Assembly (NCBI GenBank): GCA_026169815.1
Contig: JAPFDT010000001.1
Location: 1-64,000 of the forward strand
Source: Pseudogracilibacillus sp.
GTDB lineage: Bacteria > Bacillota > Bacilli > Bacillales > Amphibacillaceae
DNA: 64,000 nucleotides
Reading direction: 5' to 3'
The notes beneath the pieces are model-generated. The model was not told the DNA's origin, did not search any database, and worked only from the letters and a program-made list of their open reading frames with translations. The translations under genes were made by a program, and so were the position numbers. Below are positions 1 to 9,614 of this stretch, in pieces (positions within the stretch are counted from its first letter, which is position 1; the number at the start of each line of letters is the position of its first letter).

Positions 1-116
1 AATTTTGCTCTCCCGCTTTGAATTTTGCTCTCCCGCTTTGAATTTTGCTCTCCCGCTTTGAATTTTGCTCTCCCGCTTTGAATTTTGCTCTCCCGCTTTG
101 AATTTTGCTCTCCCGC
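1..116. repeat. Tandem repeat, 20-bp unit AATTTTGCTCTCCCGCTTTG, about 5.8 near-perfect copies, truncated by window start
   Basis: Direct reading: five identical 20-mers from 1 to 100 and a partial sixth, ending at the metE terminator. Confidence 0.97.
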
Positions 117-118
117 AG

Positions 119-153
119 AAAAAAACGCCGCGAATGGCATCGCGGCGTTTTTT
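119..153 (-). terminator. Rho-independent terminator of the methionine operon
   Basis: AAAAAAACGCCGCG-AATGGCAT-CGCGGCGTTTTTT hairpin with flanking A/T tracts just 3' of metE. Confidence 0.9.
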
Positions 154-164
154 CTCTCACAACT

Positions 165-2456
165 TTATTTTGTTTCATTAACTAGCAGTTCTTCACGTGT
201 TGCTTTTGCTGCCTCGACCATTACTTTTAATGCGTCGATTGTTTCGTCTTCTTTACGTGTTTTCAGTCCGCAGTCAGGATTCACCCAGAATTGTTTTGGT
301 GAAATTGTTTGTAGTGCACGGTCGATATTTTGTTTAACTTCATCGACTGCAGGAATTCTTGGACTATGAATATCATATACTCCTAAGCCAATTTCTTTTG
401 TGTACGTGTTATCCTCAAATGTAGAGACTAACTCTCCGTGACTTCGGGATGTTTCGATTGAAATAACATCTGCATCAAGTGCGTCAATGCAATCAAAAAT
501 ATCTTCGAAGTTCGAATAGCACATATGCGTATGAATTTGTGTATCGTTCTCGGCTGTCGCAGTTGCTAAGCGGAATGCGTAAGCTGATACGTCTAAATAT
601 TCATCCCATTTCGCATGATCTAATGGTAAACCTTCACGTAATGCTGGCTCGTCAACTTGAATGATTTTAATTCCATTGTCTTCTAATGCATTAATTTCTT
701 TCTGCAATGCTAGAGCAATTTGTTTCATAATATCATAACGTGGCGTTGTATCGTGTACAAATGACCAGTTTAAAATTGTTACTGGTCCTGTTAACATTCC
801 TTTTACAATACGATTTGTTAATGATTGTGCATACACACTTTCTTTTACTGTAATTGGACCGTCCCAAGAAACGTCACCGAAAATTAATGGTGGCTTCACA
901 CAACGTGATCCATATGACTGTACCCAACCATATTCTGTCACACTAAAGCCGTTAAATTTCTCACCGAAATATTCAACCATGTCATTTCTCTCAAACTCAC
1001 CATGAACTAAGACATCAATATCTAAATCCTCTTGAATCTTAATCCAGCGAGCAATACTATCTTCGATAAACTTCTCATATTCAGCATCAGTAATTTCGCC
1101 TTTACGCCATTTTGTTCTCGTTCCACGTACTTCAGGTGTTTGTGGTAAACTTCCAATCGTCGTCGTTGGCAGTAACGGTAATTCAAATAATTTATCCTGA
1201 AGCTCAATTCTTTCTGCAAAAGGTGCGCCACGCTCTGCATCTTTTTCTGTTAAATTACTCACCGCTTTACGCACGTCGTCATTCGAACGGTATGTTGCTT
1301 GTAACTCATTTAACGCTGCATCAACTTCTGCAATGTCATCAGCAATTGCTTCACGACCTTCGTTTAATCCTTTTGTTAATGCAACAATTTCAGTGATTTT
1401 CTGATCAGCAAATGATAATCCACCTAAAATAACTGGATCGATTTTTTCTTCTAACGTTTTCGTTACTGGTACGTGCAATAATGTCGATGACGGCTGAATG
1501 ATTAATTGATCATCTTGTACGAATTGTTTAATCGTTTCTAATGTCGTTAATTTCTCACCAATGTCTGCTCGCCATACGTTACGTCCATCGACCACTCCTG
1601 CTGCTAATACTTTATCTTTCGGGAAGCCATATGTTTTTAATAACTCTAATGAGTCACCATGTACAAAATCTAGACCTAACCCTTTTACAGGTAATGCTGC
1701 AATACGTTCGTAATGAGATACCTTTTCAAAATACGTTTGGAAAATAATATTAATACCAGGTGCTTCTTCAGCAAAAGTTGCATATACTTTTTCAGCTGCA
1801 GCAATCACTTCTTCATCCACATTCGTTGCAAAAATTGGTTCATCAATTTGCACCCACCTTGCTCCTGCTTCTTGTAACTCTTGTAAAATTTGTACGTATA
1901 ACGGTGTGAATGTCTCAACTAAGCCAGCAAATTCATCTGCTTCGAATCCTTTTGATAATTGTAAATATGTGATTGGTCCTAGTAAAACTGGCTTTCCGTC
2001 AATGCCTAACTTTTCTTTCGCTTCTTTATAATACGTTAACGCACGGTTCTCAACTAACTCAGGTTTAGCACCATTTAGTTCTGGCACAATGTAGTGATAG
2101 TTCGTGTTGAACCACTTTGTCATCTCTGATGCAATCGCGTCATCTAAGCCACGTGCAATCGCAAAGTATGTATTGATATCGACTTTTCCTCCATCATATT
2201 CATAACGATCTGGCACAATTCCGAATGTAGCTGACGTATCTAATACATGGTCATATAGTGAGAAGTCACCAACTGGGATTAAATCAATTCCTTGTTCTTG
2301 TTGCTTTTTTAAGTTATTTAAACGAATATCGTCTGTTTTTTCAATTAATTCTGTTTGTGTAATATTACCATTCCAAAATGCTTCTAATGCTCGCTTCCAC
2401 TCACGCTTTTCCCCAATACGTGGGTACCCTAAATTTGAACTCTTAATGTTTGTCAT
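165..2456 (-). CDS. metE: Cobalamin-independent methionine synthase (5-methyltetrahydropteroyltriglutamate--homocysteine methyltransferase)
   Basis: 763-aa ORF with MetE motifs ([49 protein letters not shown]). Confidence 0.97.
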   Translation of the reverse strand: MTNIKSSNLGYPRIGEKREWKRALEAFWNGNITQTELIEKTDDIRLNNLKKQQEQGIDLIPVGDFSLYDHVLDTSATFGIVPDRYEYDGGKVDINTYFAIARGLDDAIASEMTKWFNTNYHYIVPELNGAKPELVENRALTYYKEAKEKLGIDGKPVLLGPITYLQLSKGFEADEFAGLVETFTPLYVQILQELQEAGARWVQIDEPIFATNVDEEVIAAAEKVYATFAEEAPGINIIFQTYFEKVSHYERIAALPVKGLGLDFVHGDSLELLKTYGFPKDKVLAAGVVDGRNVWRADIGEKLTTLETIKQFVQDDQLIIQPSSTLLHVPVTKTLEEKIDPVILGGLSFADQKITEIVALTKGLNEGREAIADDIAEVDAALNELQATYRSNDDVRKAVSNLTEKDAERGAPFAERIELQDKLFELPLLPTTTIGSLPQTPEVRGTRTKWRKGEITDAEYEKFIEDSIARWIKIQEDLDIDVLVHGEFERNDMVEYFGEKFNGFSVTEYGWVQSYGSRCVKPPLIFGDVSWDGPITVKESVYAQSLTNRIVKGMLTGPVTILNWSFVHDTTPRYDIMKQIALALQKEINALEDNGIKIIQVDEPALREGLPLDHAKWDEYLDVSAYAFRLATATAENDTQIHTHMCYSNFEDIFDCIDALDADVISIETSRSHGELVSTFEDNTYTKEIGLGVYDIHSPRIPAVDEVKQNIDRALQTISPKQFWVNPDCGLKTRKEDETIDALKVMVEAAKATREELLVNETK

Positions 2457-2521
2457 CTGTTGTTTCCTCCATTTATTTTCTTTTATTTTTTATAAAAAGT
2501 GCAATATGTGCACTGTACTTC

Positions 2522-4372
2522 TTATTGTAATAACGTTGCTGATGATTCATGTTCCACTGGTTTACCAGTTTTTTCATGTATATATTCGACTAACTCCACA
2601 CAAATGTCATAACGCATAAATGGTGTAATTAAATAAATACCATTAAAATGTTCTAACGCTGTATCAATTAATTCTTTTGAAATAGCAATACTTTCTGCCG
2701 TCGACTTTTCTCTATCGGCACCAGCTGCCTTCATCCGCTCACGGACTTCATCGGTCAACTTAATTCCTGGCACTTCATTGTGTAAAAATTCCGCATTACG
2801 TGTTGACGTTAAGGGCATAATACCAACAAAAATCGGTACATCAATTTGTGCTGTTGCTTTCTTTAGTTCAACAATTTTTTCCTTACTATAGATTGGTTGT
2901 GTTAAAATATAATCTGCACCACTTGCAATCTTTCTTTCTAAACGTTGTACAGCTCGCCCGACGTTCGCAACATTCGGGTTAAACGCAGCAGCAACATTGA
3001 AGTTCGTTCGTGCTCGTAATGACTTTCCAGAAAACGACAGTCCCTCATTTCCTTTTTTCATTAGTTCAATTAATTTAAATGAATTGACATCAAAAACGGA
3101 TGTCGCACCAGGGAAGTCACCAATTTTCGTCGGATCACCCGTTATCGCTAAAATTTCATTCAAACCAAGTGTGTGCAGTCCCATTAAATGTGCTTGTAAA
3201 CCAATTAAATTTCGGTCACGGCATGTTAAATGTACTAATGGTTTAATGCCGAGATTTTGTAAAATCGTTGCGACTGCGACGTTACTTACACGTGGTGTAG
3301 CTAATGAATTATCCGCTAACGTAATCGCATCAACACCTGCTTCATGTAGCGCTTTTGCTCCTTCAACATATTCTGTCATATCTAAATGTTTCGGTGCATC
3401 AAGCTCAACGATAATCGTATGACGTTCTTTCGCTAATTCCGCTAACGTTTTTCCAGCTGGAGCAGCTTCTGGAATAATCTCAATTGGTTCAGGTAATGTT
3501 ACTTCTTTCTCTGCTATTGGCGTTAAACCTTTTACGCCTTCTGCTAAAGCTCTTACGTGTTCAGGTGTCGTACCGCAACATCCACCGAGGAGACGCACGC
3601 CTTGATCGCGGAGATCTTTTGCCGTCGTTTTAAAATAATCTGGTTCATTCTCGTAAAATAGTACGCCATCTCGATAAGCTGGTAAACTCGCATTCGGGTA
3701 AGCTGCTAAATATGCTTTATCGAGTAGTGGCACAGTTTCAAGTGATGTCACCATTTGCGCTGGACCAAACCGACAGTTCACTCCAACAACATCTGCTCCT
3801 AAGTTTTCCAGTTGTTTTAATGCATTTGGTAATGTAATCCCACCTTCTAACACACCAGGTTCATGCATGGACACGTTCGTAATGATTGGTAAATCCGTTT
3901 CTTCTCGAGCAATTTCTAGTACTGTCGTTAATTCTTCTAAATCATAATATGTTTCTAAAATTAACCCGTTGACTCCTTCAAGCAATAAGCAATACAACTG
4001 CTCTCTGAAACTACGTTTAATTTCATCAAGTTCAGTATAGTTTTGCCCTCCGTGAATGCCACCAATATTTCCTAATACATATGCATTGCCGAGACTCGCC
4101 TTTTTCGCAATACGCACTGCTGCTTGATTAATCTTTTTCACTTCTTCTTCTAAACCATAACGTGCTAGTTTAATATAATTAGCTCCATACGTATTCGTCT
4201 GTATAATATTCGCTCCTGCATGAATGTATGCTTCATGAACATGCTGTACTTGTTCTGGATGGGTAATATTTAACTCATCAAAACTTCGATCAACCCCGTG
4301 TGAATATAAAATTGTTCCCATCGCTCCATCGCCGATTAAAATTTTCTCATCTAAATCGGTTAATAGACTCAT
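2522..4372 (-). CDS. yitJ: Bifunctional homocysteine S-methyltransferase / 5,10-methylenetetrahydrofolate reductase (YitJ-like)
   Basis: 616 aa; N-terminal Hcy-methyltransferase domain ([27 protein letters not shown]) and C-terminal MTHFR domain. Confidence 0.93.
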   Translation of the reverse strand: MSLLTDLDEKILIGDGAMGTILYSHGVDRSFDELNITHPEQVQHVHEAYIHAGANIIQTNTYGANYIKLARYGLEEEVKKINQAAVRIAKKASLGNAYVLGNIGGIHGGQNYTELDEIKRSFREQLYCLLLEGVNGLILETYYDLEELTTVLEIAREETDLPIITNVSMHEPGVLEGGITLPNALKQLENLGADVVGVNCRFGPAQMVTSLETVPLLDKAYLAAYPNASLPAYRDGVLFYENEPDYFKTTAKDLRDQGVRLLGGCCGTTPEHVRALAEGVKGLTPIAEKEVTLPEPIEIIPEAAPAGKTLAELAKERHTIIVELDAPKHLDMTEYVEGAKALHEAGVDAITLADNSLATPRVSNVAVATILQNLGIKPLVHLTCRDRNLIGLQAHLMGLHTLGLNEILAITGDPTKIGDFPGATSVFDVNSFKLIELMKKGNEGLSFSGKSLRARTNFNVAAAFNPNVANVGRAVQRLERKIASGADYILTQPIYSKEKIVELKKATAQIDVPIFVGIMPLTSTRNAEFLHNEVPGIKLTDEVRERMKAAGADREKSTAESIAISKELIDTALEHFNGIYLITPFMRYDICVELVEYIHEKTGKPVEHESSATLLQ

Positions 4373-5496
4373 CCGTGTTTCACCTCCAATGTCGCAATAT
4401 GCGCTAACGCTTGTTCTAAGTCTTCGATAATATCATCTTCATGCTCAATCCCAACTGACGCTCGTAATAATCGATTAGATAATCCGTAAGATAAACGCAC
4501 TTCTTCAGGAATGTCCATATGCGTCTGTGTTACTGGATAGGTGAGGAAACTTTCCACTCCACCTAAACTTTCTGCAAACGTAAATAACTTTAACTGTTGT
4601 AAAAATGGTTCAACGAGCGCTTCTTCTGTTATTTCAAAACTTACCATCCCGCTTCGTCCTGGATAGTAGACGTCTGTTACGAGTGGATGTTGCTCTAAAT
4701 ACTCAACAACCTTTTTAGCGTTTGTTTCATGTTGCCTCATCCGTAGTGCCAATGTTTTCATCCCACGAATTAAGCTCCAACAATCGTAAGGACTCAAGAC
4801 AGCTCCAGCAGAATTTTGTAAAAAGGCTAATTCTTCTGTGATTGCCTCTCCTTTAGATATAACGAGTCCTGCTAACACATCATTGTGACCTGCTAAATAT
4901 TTCGTCGCACTATGGATGACAATATCAGCACCTATTTCTAAAGGCTTTTGTACATATGGTGTAAATAACGTGTTATCGACAATGTGTAAAATGTTATGAG
5001 CTTTTGTTATTTCACTCACTTTTTCTAAATCTGTCGTTTGCATTAACGGATTTGTCGGTGTCTCGATAAAAATTGCTTGCGTATCTTCTTCAATTAATTC
5101 CGCTAACTCCTCATATGATTTTCCATCCCAATAAGAAAATCTGAATCCATATTTTTCTTCATACACTTCAAACAATCTAAAGTTTCCACCGTAAATATCT
5201 CGTGAAGCGATGAAATGAGCCCCTTTTTCAAATAAGCTGAAAACAAGTTGCACTGCCGCCATCCCAGATGATGTCGCAAAAGCTCCATCGCCACCTTCTA
5301 ACTCAGCAACCGCCTCTTCTAACACATCACGTGTTGGATTCGCCGAACGCGTATAATCATAACCATCTTGCAGTCCGATATGTTCGTGACGAAAAGCTGT
5401 TGAAAAATATATTGGCGTACTTACCGCCCGGTGATGCTCATCACGACGATTTCCAATTTGTACGAGAAATGTATCTTGCTTACATCGATCAGTCAT
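4369..5496 (-). CDS. metI: PLP-dependent cystathionine gamma-synthase / O-acylhomoserine (thiol)-lyase, MetI-like
   Basis: 375 aa Cys/Met metabolism PLP enzyme ([40 protein letters not shown]); 4-nt overlap with the next gene. Confidence 0.9.
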   Translation of the reverse strand: MTDRCKQDTFLVQIGNRRDEHHRAVSTPIYFSTAFRHEHIGLQDGYDYTRSANPTRDVLEEAVAELEGGDGAFATSSGMAAVQLVFSLFEKGAHFIASRDIYGGNFRLFEVYEEKYGFRFSYWDGKSYEELAELIEEDTQAIFIETPTNPLMQTTDLEKVSEITKAHNILHIVDNTLFTPYVQKPLEIGADIVIHSATKYLAGHNDVLAGLVISKGEAITEELAFLQNSAGAVLSPYDCWSLIRGMKTLALRMRQHETNAKKVVEYLEQHPLVTDVYYPGRSGMVSFEITEEALVEPFLQQLKLFTFAESLGGVESFLTYPVTQTHMDIPEEVRLSYGLSNRLLRASVGIEHEDDIIEDLEQALAHIATLEVKHG

Positions 5497-5624
5497 GAAC
5501 TAATTTCCCCTTTCTAACTCCCTCAAAATATTTATTCCGTTATCATAGGAATATTCCTATTTTATAACTGATTGTATTTTCTAAAATTTCAATTTATTTT
5601 ATGTGAAGTAAACAGTTCATTTGT

Positions 5625-5750
5625 TTACTTATTAGTAGAATCAATTAACGTAATTTTTCCATCTGTTACGGTAATGACAACAGACCCATTAACAATTGCA
5701 TCGATATGTGCTTTCACCGTATCTAACGTACAGTCTGTAACATCACTCAT
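5625..5750 (-). CDS. Small DUF2292/YezD-like protein, 41 aa (not in supplied ORF track)
   Basis: Minus-strand translation MSDVTDCTLDTVKAHIDAIVNGSVVITVTDGKITLIDSTNK, purine-rich RBS (AAAGGAAAGATGAGAAG) upstream; lies between SAM riboswitch terminator and metI. Confidence 0.75.
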   Translation of the reverse strand: MSDVTDCTLDTVKAHIDAIVNGSVVITVTDGKITLIDSTNK

Positions 5751-5822
5751 CTTCTCATCTTTCCTTTCATCAACATTTTATACTTAAGTAGCACTAGCCA
5801 GCTATGTCAGATTTTTTCAATT

Positions 5823-5855
5823 AAAAAACCTCTTCTCACATAGTAAGAAGAGGTT
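5823..5855 (-). terminator. Terminator of SAM-I riboswitch expression platform
   Basis: AACCTCTTCT...AGAAGAGGTT hairpin followed on the minus strand by a T-run. Confidence 0.88.
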
Positions 5856-5870
5856 GGACGTTCGTATTCG

Positions 5871-5977
5871 CTCTTCTTATCTATCAGGCATTACGCTTGC
5901 TGGAATTGGCACAGTACTTCATAAGTCTGTTGCCGAGGCTTCAAAGGGCCAGTCCCTCCACCTCTCTGGATAAGAAT
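5871..5977 (-). promoter_or_regulatory. SAM-I (S-box) riboswitch aptamer
   Basis: Minus strand: TTCTTATCCAGAGAGGTGGAGGGACTGGCCCTTTGAAGCCTCGGCAACAG...TGCCAATTCCAGCAAG...TGATAGATAAGAAG, the S-box consensus elements. Confidence 0.96.
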
Positions 5978-6171
5978 TAATTTGTTATTGAATTGTAGAT
6001 ATAACTATACTGCTACCTTAATTAATTGTCAACCGTTATTATTATTTTCTGAAAAAATAAACATTCTGAATGTGACGTAAACGTTGTTGTAGCATGTGAT
6101 TGAGGGATTGGAAAAATTTAGTTAAAATTTGAATGAAGGAATGGGATGGAATGGAGCGAATCTTCCTTCCA

Positions 6172-6470
6172 TTGCGCGGATTTGTCGCTTTCTCGCGCGG
6201 TTTCACATCGCCTCGCGCGGATATGCCGCTTTCTCGCTCGGTTTCACATCACCTCGCGCGGATTTGTCGCTTTCTCGCGCGGTTTCACATCGCCTCGCGC
6301 GGATTTGCCACTCTCTCGCGCGGTTTAACATCACCTCGCGCGGATTTGTAGCTTTCTCGCTCGGTTTCACATCGCCTCGCGCGGATTTGTCGCTTTCTCG
6401 CGCGGTTTCACATCGCCTCGCGCGGATTTGCCACTTTCTCGCGCGGTTTAACATCGCCTCGCGCGATTTC
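6172..6470. repeat. Tandem repeat, about 41-bp unit (21+20 bp composite), about 7 copies
   Basis: Reiterated CGCGCGGATTTGTCGCTTTCT / CGCGCGGTTTCACATCGCCT with point variation. Confidence 0.95.
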
Positions 6471-6503
6471 AACACGAGTTGGAGTGATTTTTCATCATCT
6501 TCA

Positions 6504-6541
6504 CAAAAAAAGAGCTTCAGCTATCATTAGCCAAAGCTCTC
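6504..6541 (-). terminator. Terminator downstream of the pbuG-like gene
   Basis: AAAAAAAGAGCTTCAGCTATCATTAGCCAAAGCTCTC hairpin. Confidence 0.85.
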
Positions 6542-6548
6542 TCAATCG

Positions 6549-7838
6549 CTATGCACCTGGAAAGAAAATCATTTGCAAGACGAAAATAATTCCGAACACA
6601 TATAAGATTGGGTGCACTTCTTTTCCTTTTCCGCTTACGAGTTTTAATAATGGATATAAAATAAATCCGACCGAGATTCCTGTTGCGATACTTGATGTAA
6701 GTGGCATCGTAACAACGACCGCAAATGTTGGGAATGCTTCGTCGAACTCATGCCATTTAATGTATGCAAGGCCTGACATCATATAACTTCCCACAATAAT
6801 AAGTGCTGGTGCAGTAATAGCTGATAAAGATGAGATCGTCTCGACAATCGGTGAGAAGAACAACGCAACGAGGAATAACGCTCCGACTACAAGTGTCGTT
6901 AAACCTGTCCGCCCACCTACTGCAACACCGGAGGACGACTCAACATAAGCACTCGATGGCGTAGACCCTAACGACGCTCCAACCGTTGACGCTACGGCAT
7001 CTGCTGTTAAAGCTGCTTTTGCTCGAGGTAATGTTCCATCTTTCATTAAGCCTGCCTGTTCTGCGACACCTATCATTGTTCCCGTCGTATCAAAAATCGT
7101 CACAAGTAAAAAGGCAAAAACCACAGTATAAAGTGTATTTGAGAATACCCCGCCAACATCTAAATCAAATAATACCGGAGTTGGCGGCGCTGAAACGACA
7201 CCAGTAATATCTAACATACCTAAAAAATACCCGATCACACCTGTGACAAACATCCCGATAAATAAGGCACCTTTTACATTCCTGACAACTAAAATAACTG
7301 TCACAAGAAGTCCAACAATCGCTAATGCTGTGCCAGGATCACGCACATTACCAAATGCAACATATGTCTCTTCATTTGGTACGACAATTCCCGCCATTTT
7401 TAAACCTAAAAATGCTATAAACAAACCAATCCCCGCTGTAATCCCGAACTTCAATGGCGCTGGAATTGACTTAATAAGCACCTCACGTAACTTCGTAAAT
7501 GTTAATAACAAGAATAATAAAGCCGACAATAACACCGCACCAAACACAACTTGATACGTTACCCCTTCTGTCATCACGACACTGACAAAATATGCGTTCA
7601 TCCCCATCCCAGGAGCAATCGCAATTGGATAATTCGCCCAAAGCGCCATAATTAATGTCCCTACTACTGCAGAGGCAATCGTCGCAATAAACACTTGATC
7701 AAACGGCACTCCCGCCGCCGATAAAATCGTTGGGTTAACGATAATAATATATGCCATCGTTAAAAACGTCGTCATTCCTGCTAAAAGTTCTGTTCGAACA
7801 TCCGATCCCGCTTCTTTTACTTTAAAAAAATTTTCCAT
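6549..7838 (-). CDS. pbuG: NCS2 family guanine/hypoxanthine permease (PbuG/AzgA type)
   Basis: 429 aa multi-TM; MENFFKVKEAGSDVRTELLAGMTTFLTMAYIIIVNP, FDTTGTMIGVAEQAGL, GSTPSSAYVESSSGVAVGGRTGL. Confidence 0.92.
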   Translation of the reverse strand: MENFFKVKEAGSDVRTELLAGMTTFLTMAYIIIVNPTILSAAGVPFDQVFIATIASAVVGTLIMALWANYPIAIAPGMGMNAYFVSVVMTEGVTYQVVFGAVLLSALLFLLLTFTKLREVLIKSIPAPLKFGITAGIGLFIAFLGLKMAGIVVPNEETYVAFGNVRDPGTALAIVGLLVTVILVVRNVKGALFIGMFVTGVIGYFLGMLDITGVVSAPPTPVLFDLDVGGVFSNTLYTVVFAFLLVTIFDTTGTMIGVAEQAGLMKDGTLPRAKAALTADAVASTVGASLGSTPSSAYVESSSGVAVGGRTGLTTLVVGALFLVALFFSPIVETISSLSAITAPALIIVGSYMMSGLAYIKWHEFDEAFPTFAVVVTMPLTSSIATGISVGFILYPLLKLVSGKGKEVHPILYVFGIIFVLQMIFFPGA

Positions 7839-7909
7839 CTTTTTTTCTCCTACATCTTTCTATTGTGTGTATATAATTTTTTAGCTAAAAATCTAAGCTA
7901 AACCGCAAA

Positions 7910-7947
7910 ACGTGGAATACCCTCTCTACATAAAAGGTATTCCACAT
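7910..7947 (-). terminator. Inverted repeat, likely terminator after ddh
   Basis: GTGGAATACC...GGTATTCCAC hairpin; weak T-tract on the minus strand. Confidence 0.5.
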
Positions 7948-8015
7948 TACTTAGTATGATTTAATTCTACTTTCTCACTTTCATCCATTCTACTCTACAC
8001 CGTTACGCACAAATT

Positions 8016-8996
8016 TTACAAATATTTTTTTCTTAAATCAGCTGGACTTAATGGATGGATGTAACCAGGTCCAATATCATACACTGTTTTCGCTCCATAT
8101 TGTCCTTCTTTAGATAAACGATGTGCCGCACGCGCATAGCTAACAAGCACACTAGCTGTAAACTCCGGATTACTTTCTAATTTCAAGCTATACTCGACAA
8201 CTTGATTATGTCCGTCACCGGTTTTTCCACTATGAATAACAAAACCACCATGTGGCATTAGTGCATGATCGCGTTCTAACTCTGCTTCTGTAATAATATG
8301 GACTGTCGTATCATAATCTGCGAAATAATTCGGCATCGTTTTAATCGTCTCTGTCACTTCAGCCGCATCTGCGCCATCTTCTAACACTATATAACATTCA
8401 CGTTTATGACTATCCGTCTTATCTAGCGCCGGGTTCTCTCCACGACGTACTTCATCCATCGACTCTTCAGACGGCAATGTATATTGTACACCAGCCTTTA
8501 CGCCTTCTACACGACGAACCGCATCAGAATGTCCTTGGCTCAATCCTTTACCCCAAAACGTATAAGTTTTTCCTTCTGCTAAGACCGCTTCCGCCATCAC
8601 ACGATTCACCGAAAACAAGCCCGGATCCCAACCAACCGAAATGACATTCACCATCTTACTCTCCTGCGACACCTTATCCACCGAAGCAAAATACTCCGGA
8701 ATATTCGCATGCGTATCAAAACTATCTACTGTATTAAACAATTTTGCATAATGTGGCGTTTGTTCCGGCAAATCAGTTGCTGAACCACCACATAACAACA
8801 TCACATCAATTTTATCTTGAAAATTTTCTACTTCATCAATATGTACAGACGCCACATTCGGATCAATCGTCTCAACCGAACCACGACGTGAAAATACCGC
8901 CACTAACTCCATATCAGGCTGTTGCGCAATCGCCGCTTCTGCCCCGCGCCCTAAATTACCATATCCAATAATTCCAACTCTAATCTTCTCTGCCAT
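8016..8996 (-). CDS. ddh: meso-Diaminopimelate D-dehydrogenase
   Basis: 326 aa; IRVGIIGYGNLGRG, FDTHANIPEYF, SVGWDPGLFSVNR, FWGKGLSQGHSDAVRRVEGV. Confidence 0.93.
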   Translation of the reverse strand: MAEKIRVGIIGYGNLGRGAEAAIAQQPDMELVAVFSRRGSVETIDPNVASVHIDEVENFQDKIDVMLLCGGSATDLPEQTPHYAKLFNTVDSFDTHANIPEYFASVDKVSQESKMVNVISVGWDPGLFSVNRVMAEAVLAEGKTYTFWGKGLSQGHSDAVRRVEGVKAGVQYTLPSEESMDEVRRGENPALDKTDSHKRECYIVLEDGADAAEVTETIKTMPNYFADYDTTVHIITEAELERDHALMPHGGFVIHSGKTGDGHNQVVEYSLKLESNPEFTASVLVSYARAAHRLSKEGQYGAKTVYDIGPGYIHPLSPADLRKKYL

Positions 8997-9228
8997 CCTT
9001 CAGCCACCCCATCTTATACAATAATATCTCACTTCATCCTATCGTTTTTCCAGGAAAAGTGCAACGCAAACTTATCATATTTATACAAATGTCTAAATGA
9101 TTCATAAATATTAAATAATCGCCCATACTACCATGATGACAGCTCATAACTTTGGCACACGGCTCCTATTTTCCAGCGGAGGCTCATCCCACCAAAACTT
9201 CCCACTTCTTATGAAAGGAGGTCCAGTA

Positions 9229-9381
9229 ATGGCGAAAAATCCAAAAGGACCTGTACAAAAAGACAAACCTAATTTACCACAAAGTCCTAAACAACCATAC
9301 GGTGAACCATTAAGTGGCAATCACGAACATAAAATGAAACAACAGAAACGACAAACAAAAAGTGCAGGAAAAGGCATGTAA
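9229..9381 (+). CDS. Small acid-soluble spore protein, SspP-like (start corrected from 9133)
   Basis: AAAGGAGGT RBS then ATG at 9229; MAKNPKGPVQKDKPNLPQSPKQPYGEPLSGNHEHKMKQQKRQTKSAGKGM, with PEPLSG-like motif and basic tail. Confidence 0.72.
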   Translation: MAKNPKGPVQKDKPNLPQSPKQPYGEPLSGNHEHKMKQQKRQTKSAGKGM

Positions 9382-9401
9382 TCCCTCATAACAATAATTA
9401 A

Positions 9402-9447
9402 GTGAGATTTGACACATAAAAATGATATGTTGCGATCTCACTTTTTT
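9402..9447 (+). terminator. Terminator of the spore protein gene
   Basis: GTGAGAT...ATCTCACTTTTTT. Confidence 0.75.
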
Positions 9448-9614
9448 CATTAAAACTCCTCACTCGTAACACACCAGTTTAATCACGCAACAAAAGGTGC
9501 CATAAGTATTATTAGTGTTACAGAATAAGCAACTATAAACAAAGTCTATAAACTGTAAATAGAAAGGAAAAATAGTCGATTTAATCCATGTGTTTCCAGC
9601 CAAATGAATAATGT

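Noticed and set aside
85-369. 94-aa plus-strand ORF across the metE terminator
   Set aside because: Antisense to the 3' end of metE, includes the tandem repeat and the terminator.
2997-3422. 141-aa plus-strand ORF
   Set aside because: Antisense shadow of the YitJ-like gene; no recognisable domain or RBS.
6172-6470. CRISPR array
   Set aside because: No unique spacers; head-to-tail repeats with internal 20-21 bp periodicity and no cas genes in the window.
6129-6530. Overlapping 60-133 aa ORFs in several frames over the 41-bp repeats
   Set aside because: Produced by a GC-rich tandem repeat whose period is not divisible by 3. The same peptide appears in all plus frames, and there is no RBS or family match.
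7839-8015. Purine riboswitch upstream of the pbuG-like permease
   Set aside because: The conserved TATA..GTTTGG..TCTCTACC..aptamer pattern is not present; only an inverted repeat (likely ddh terminator) is seen.
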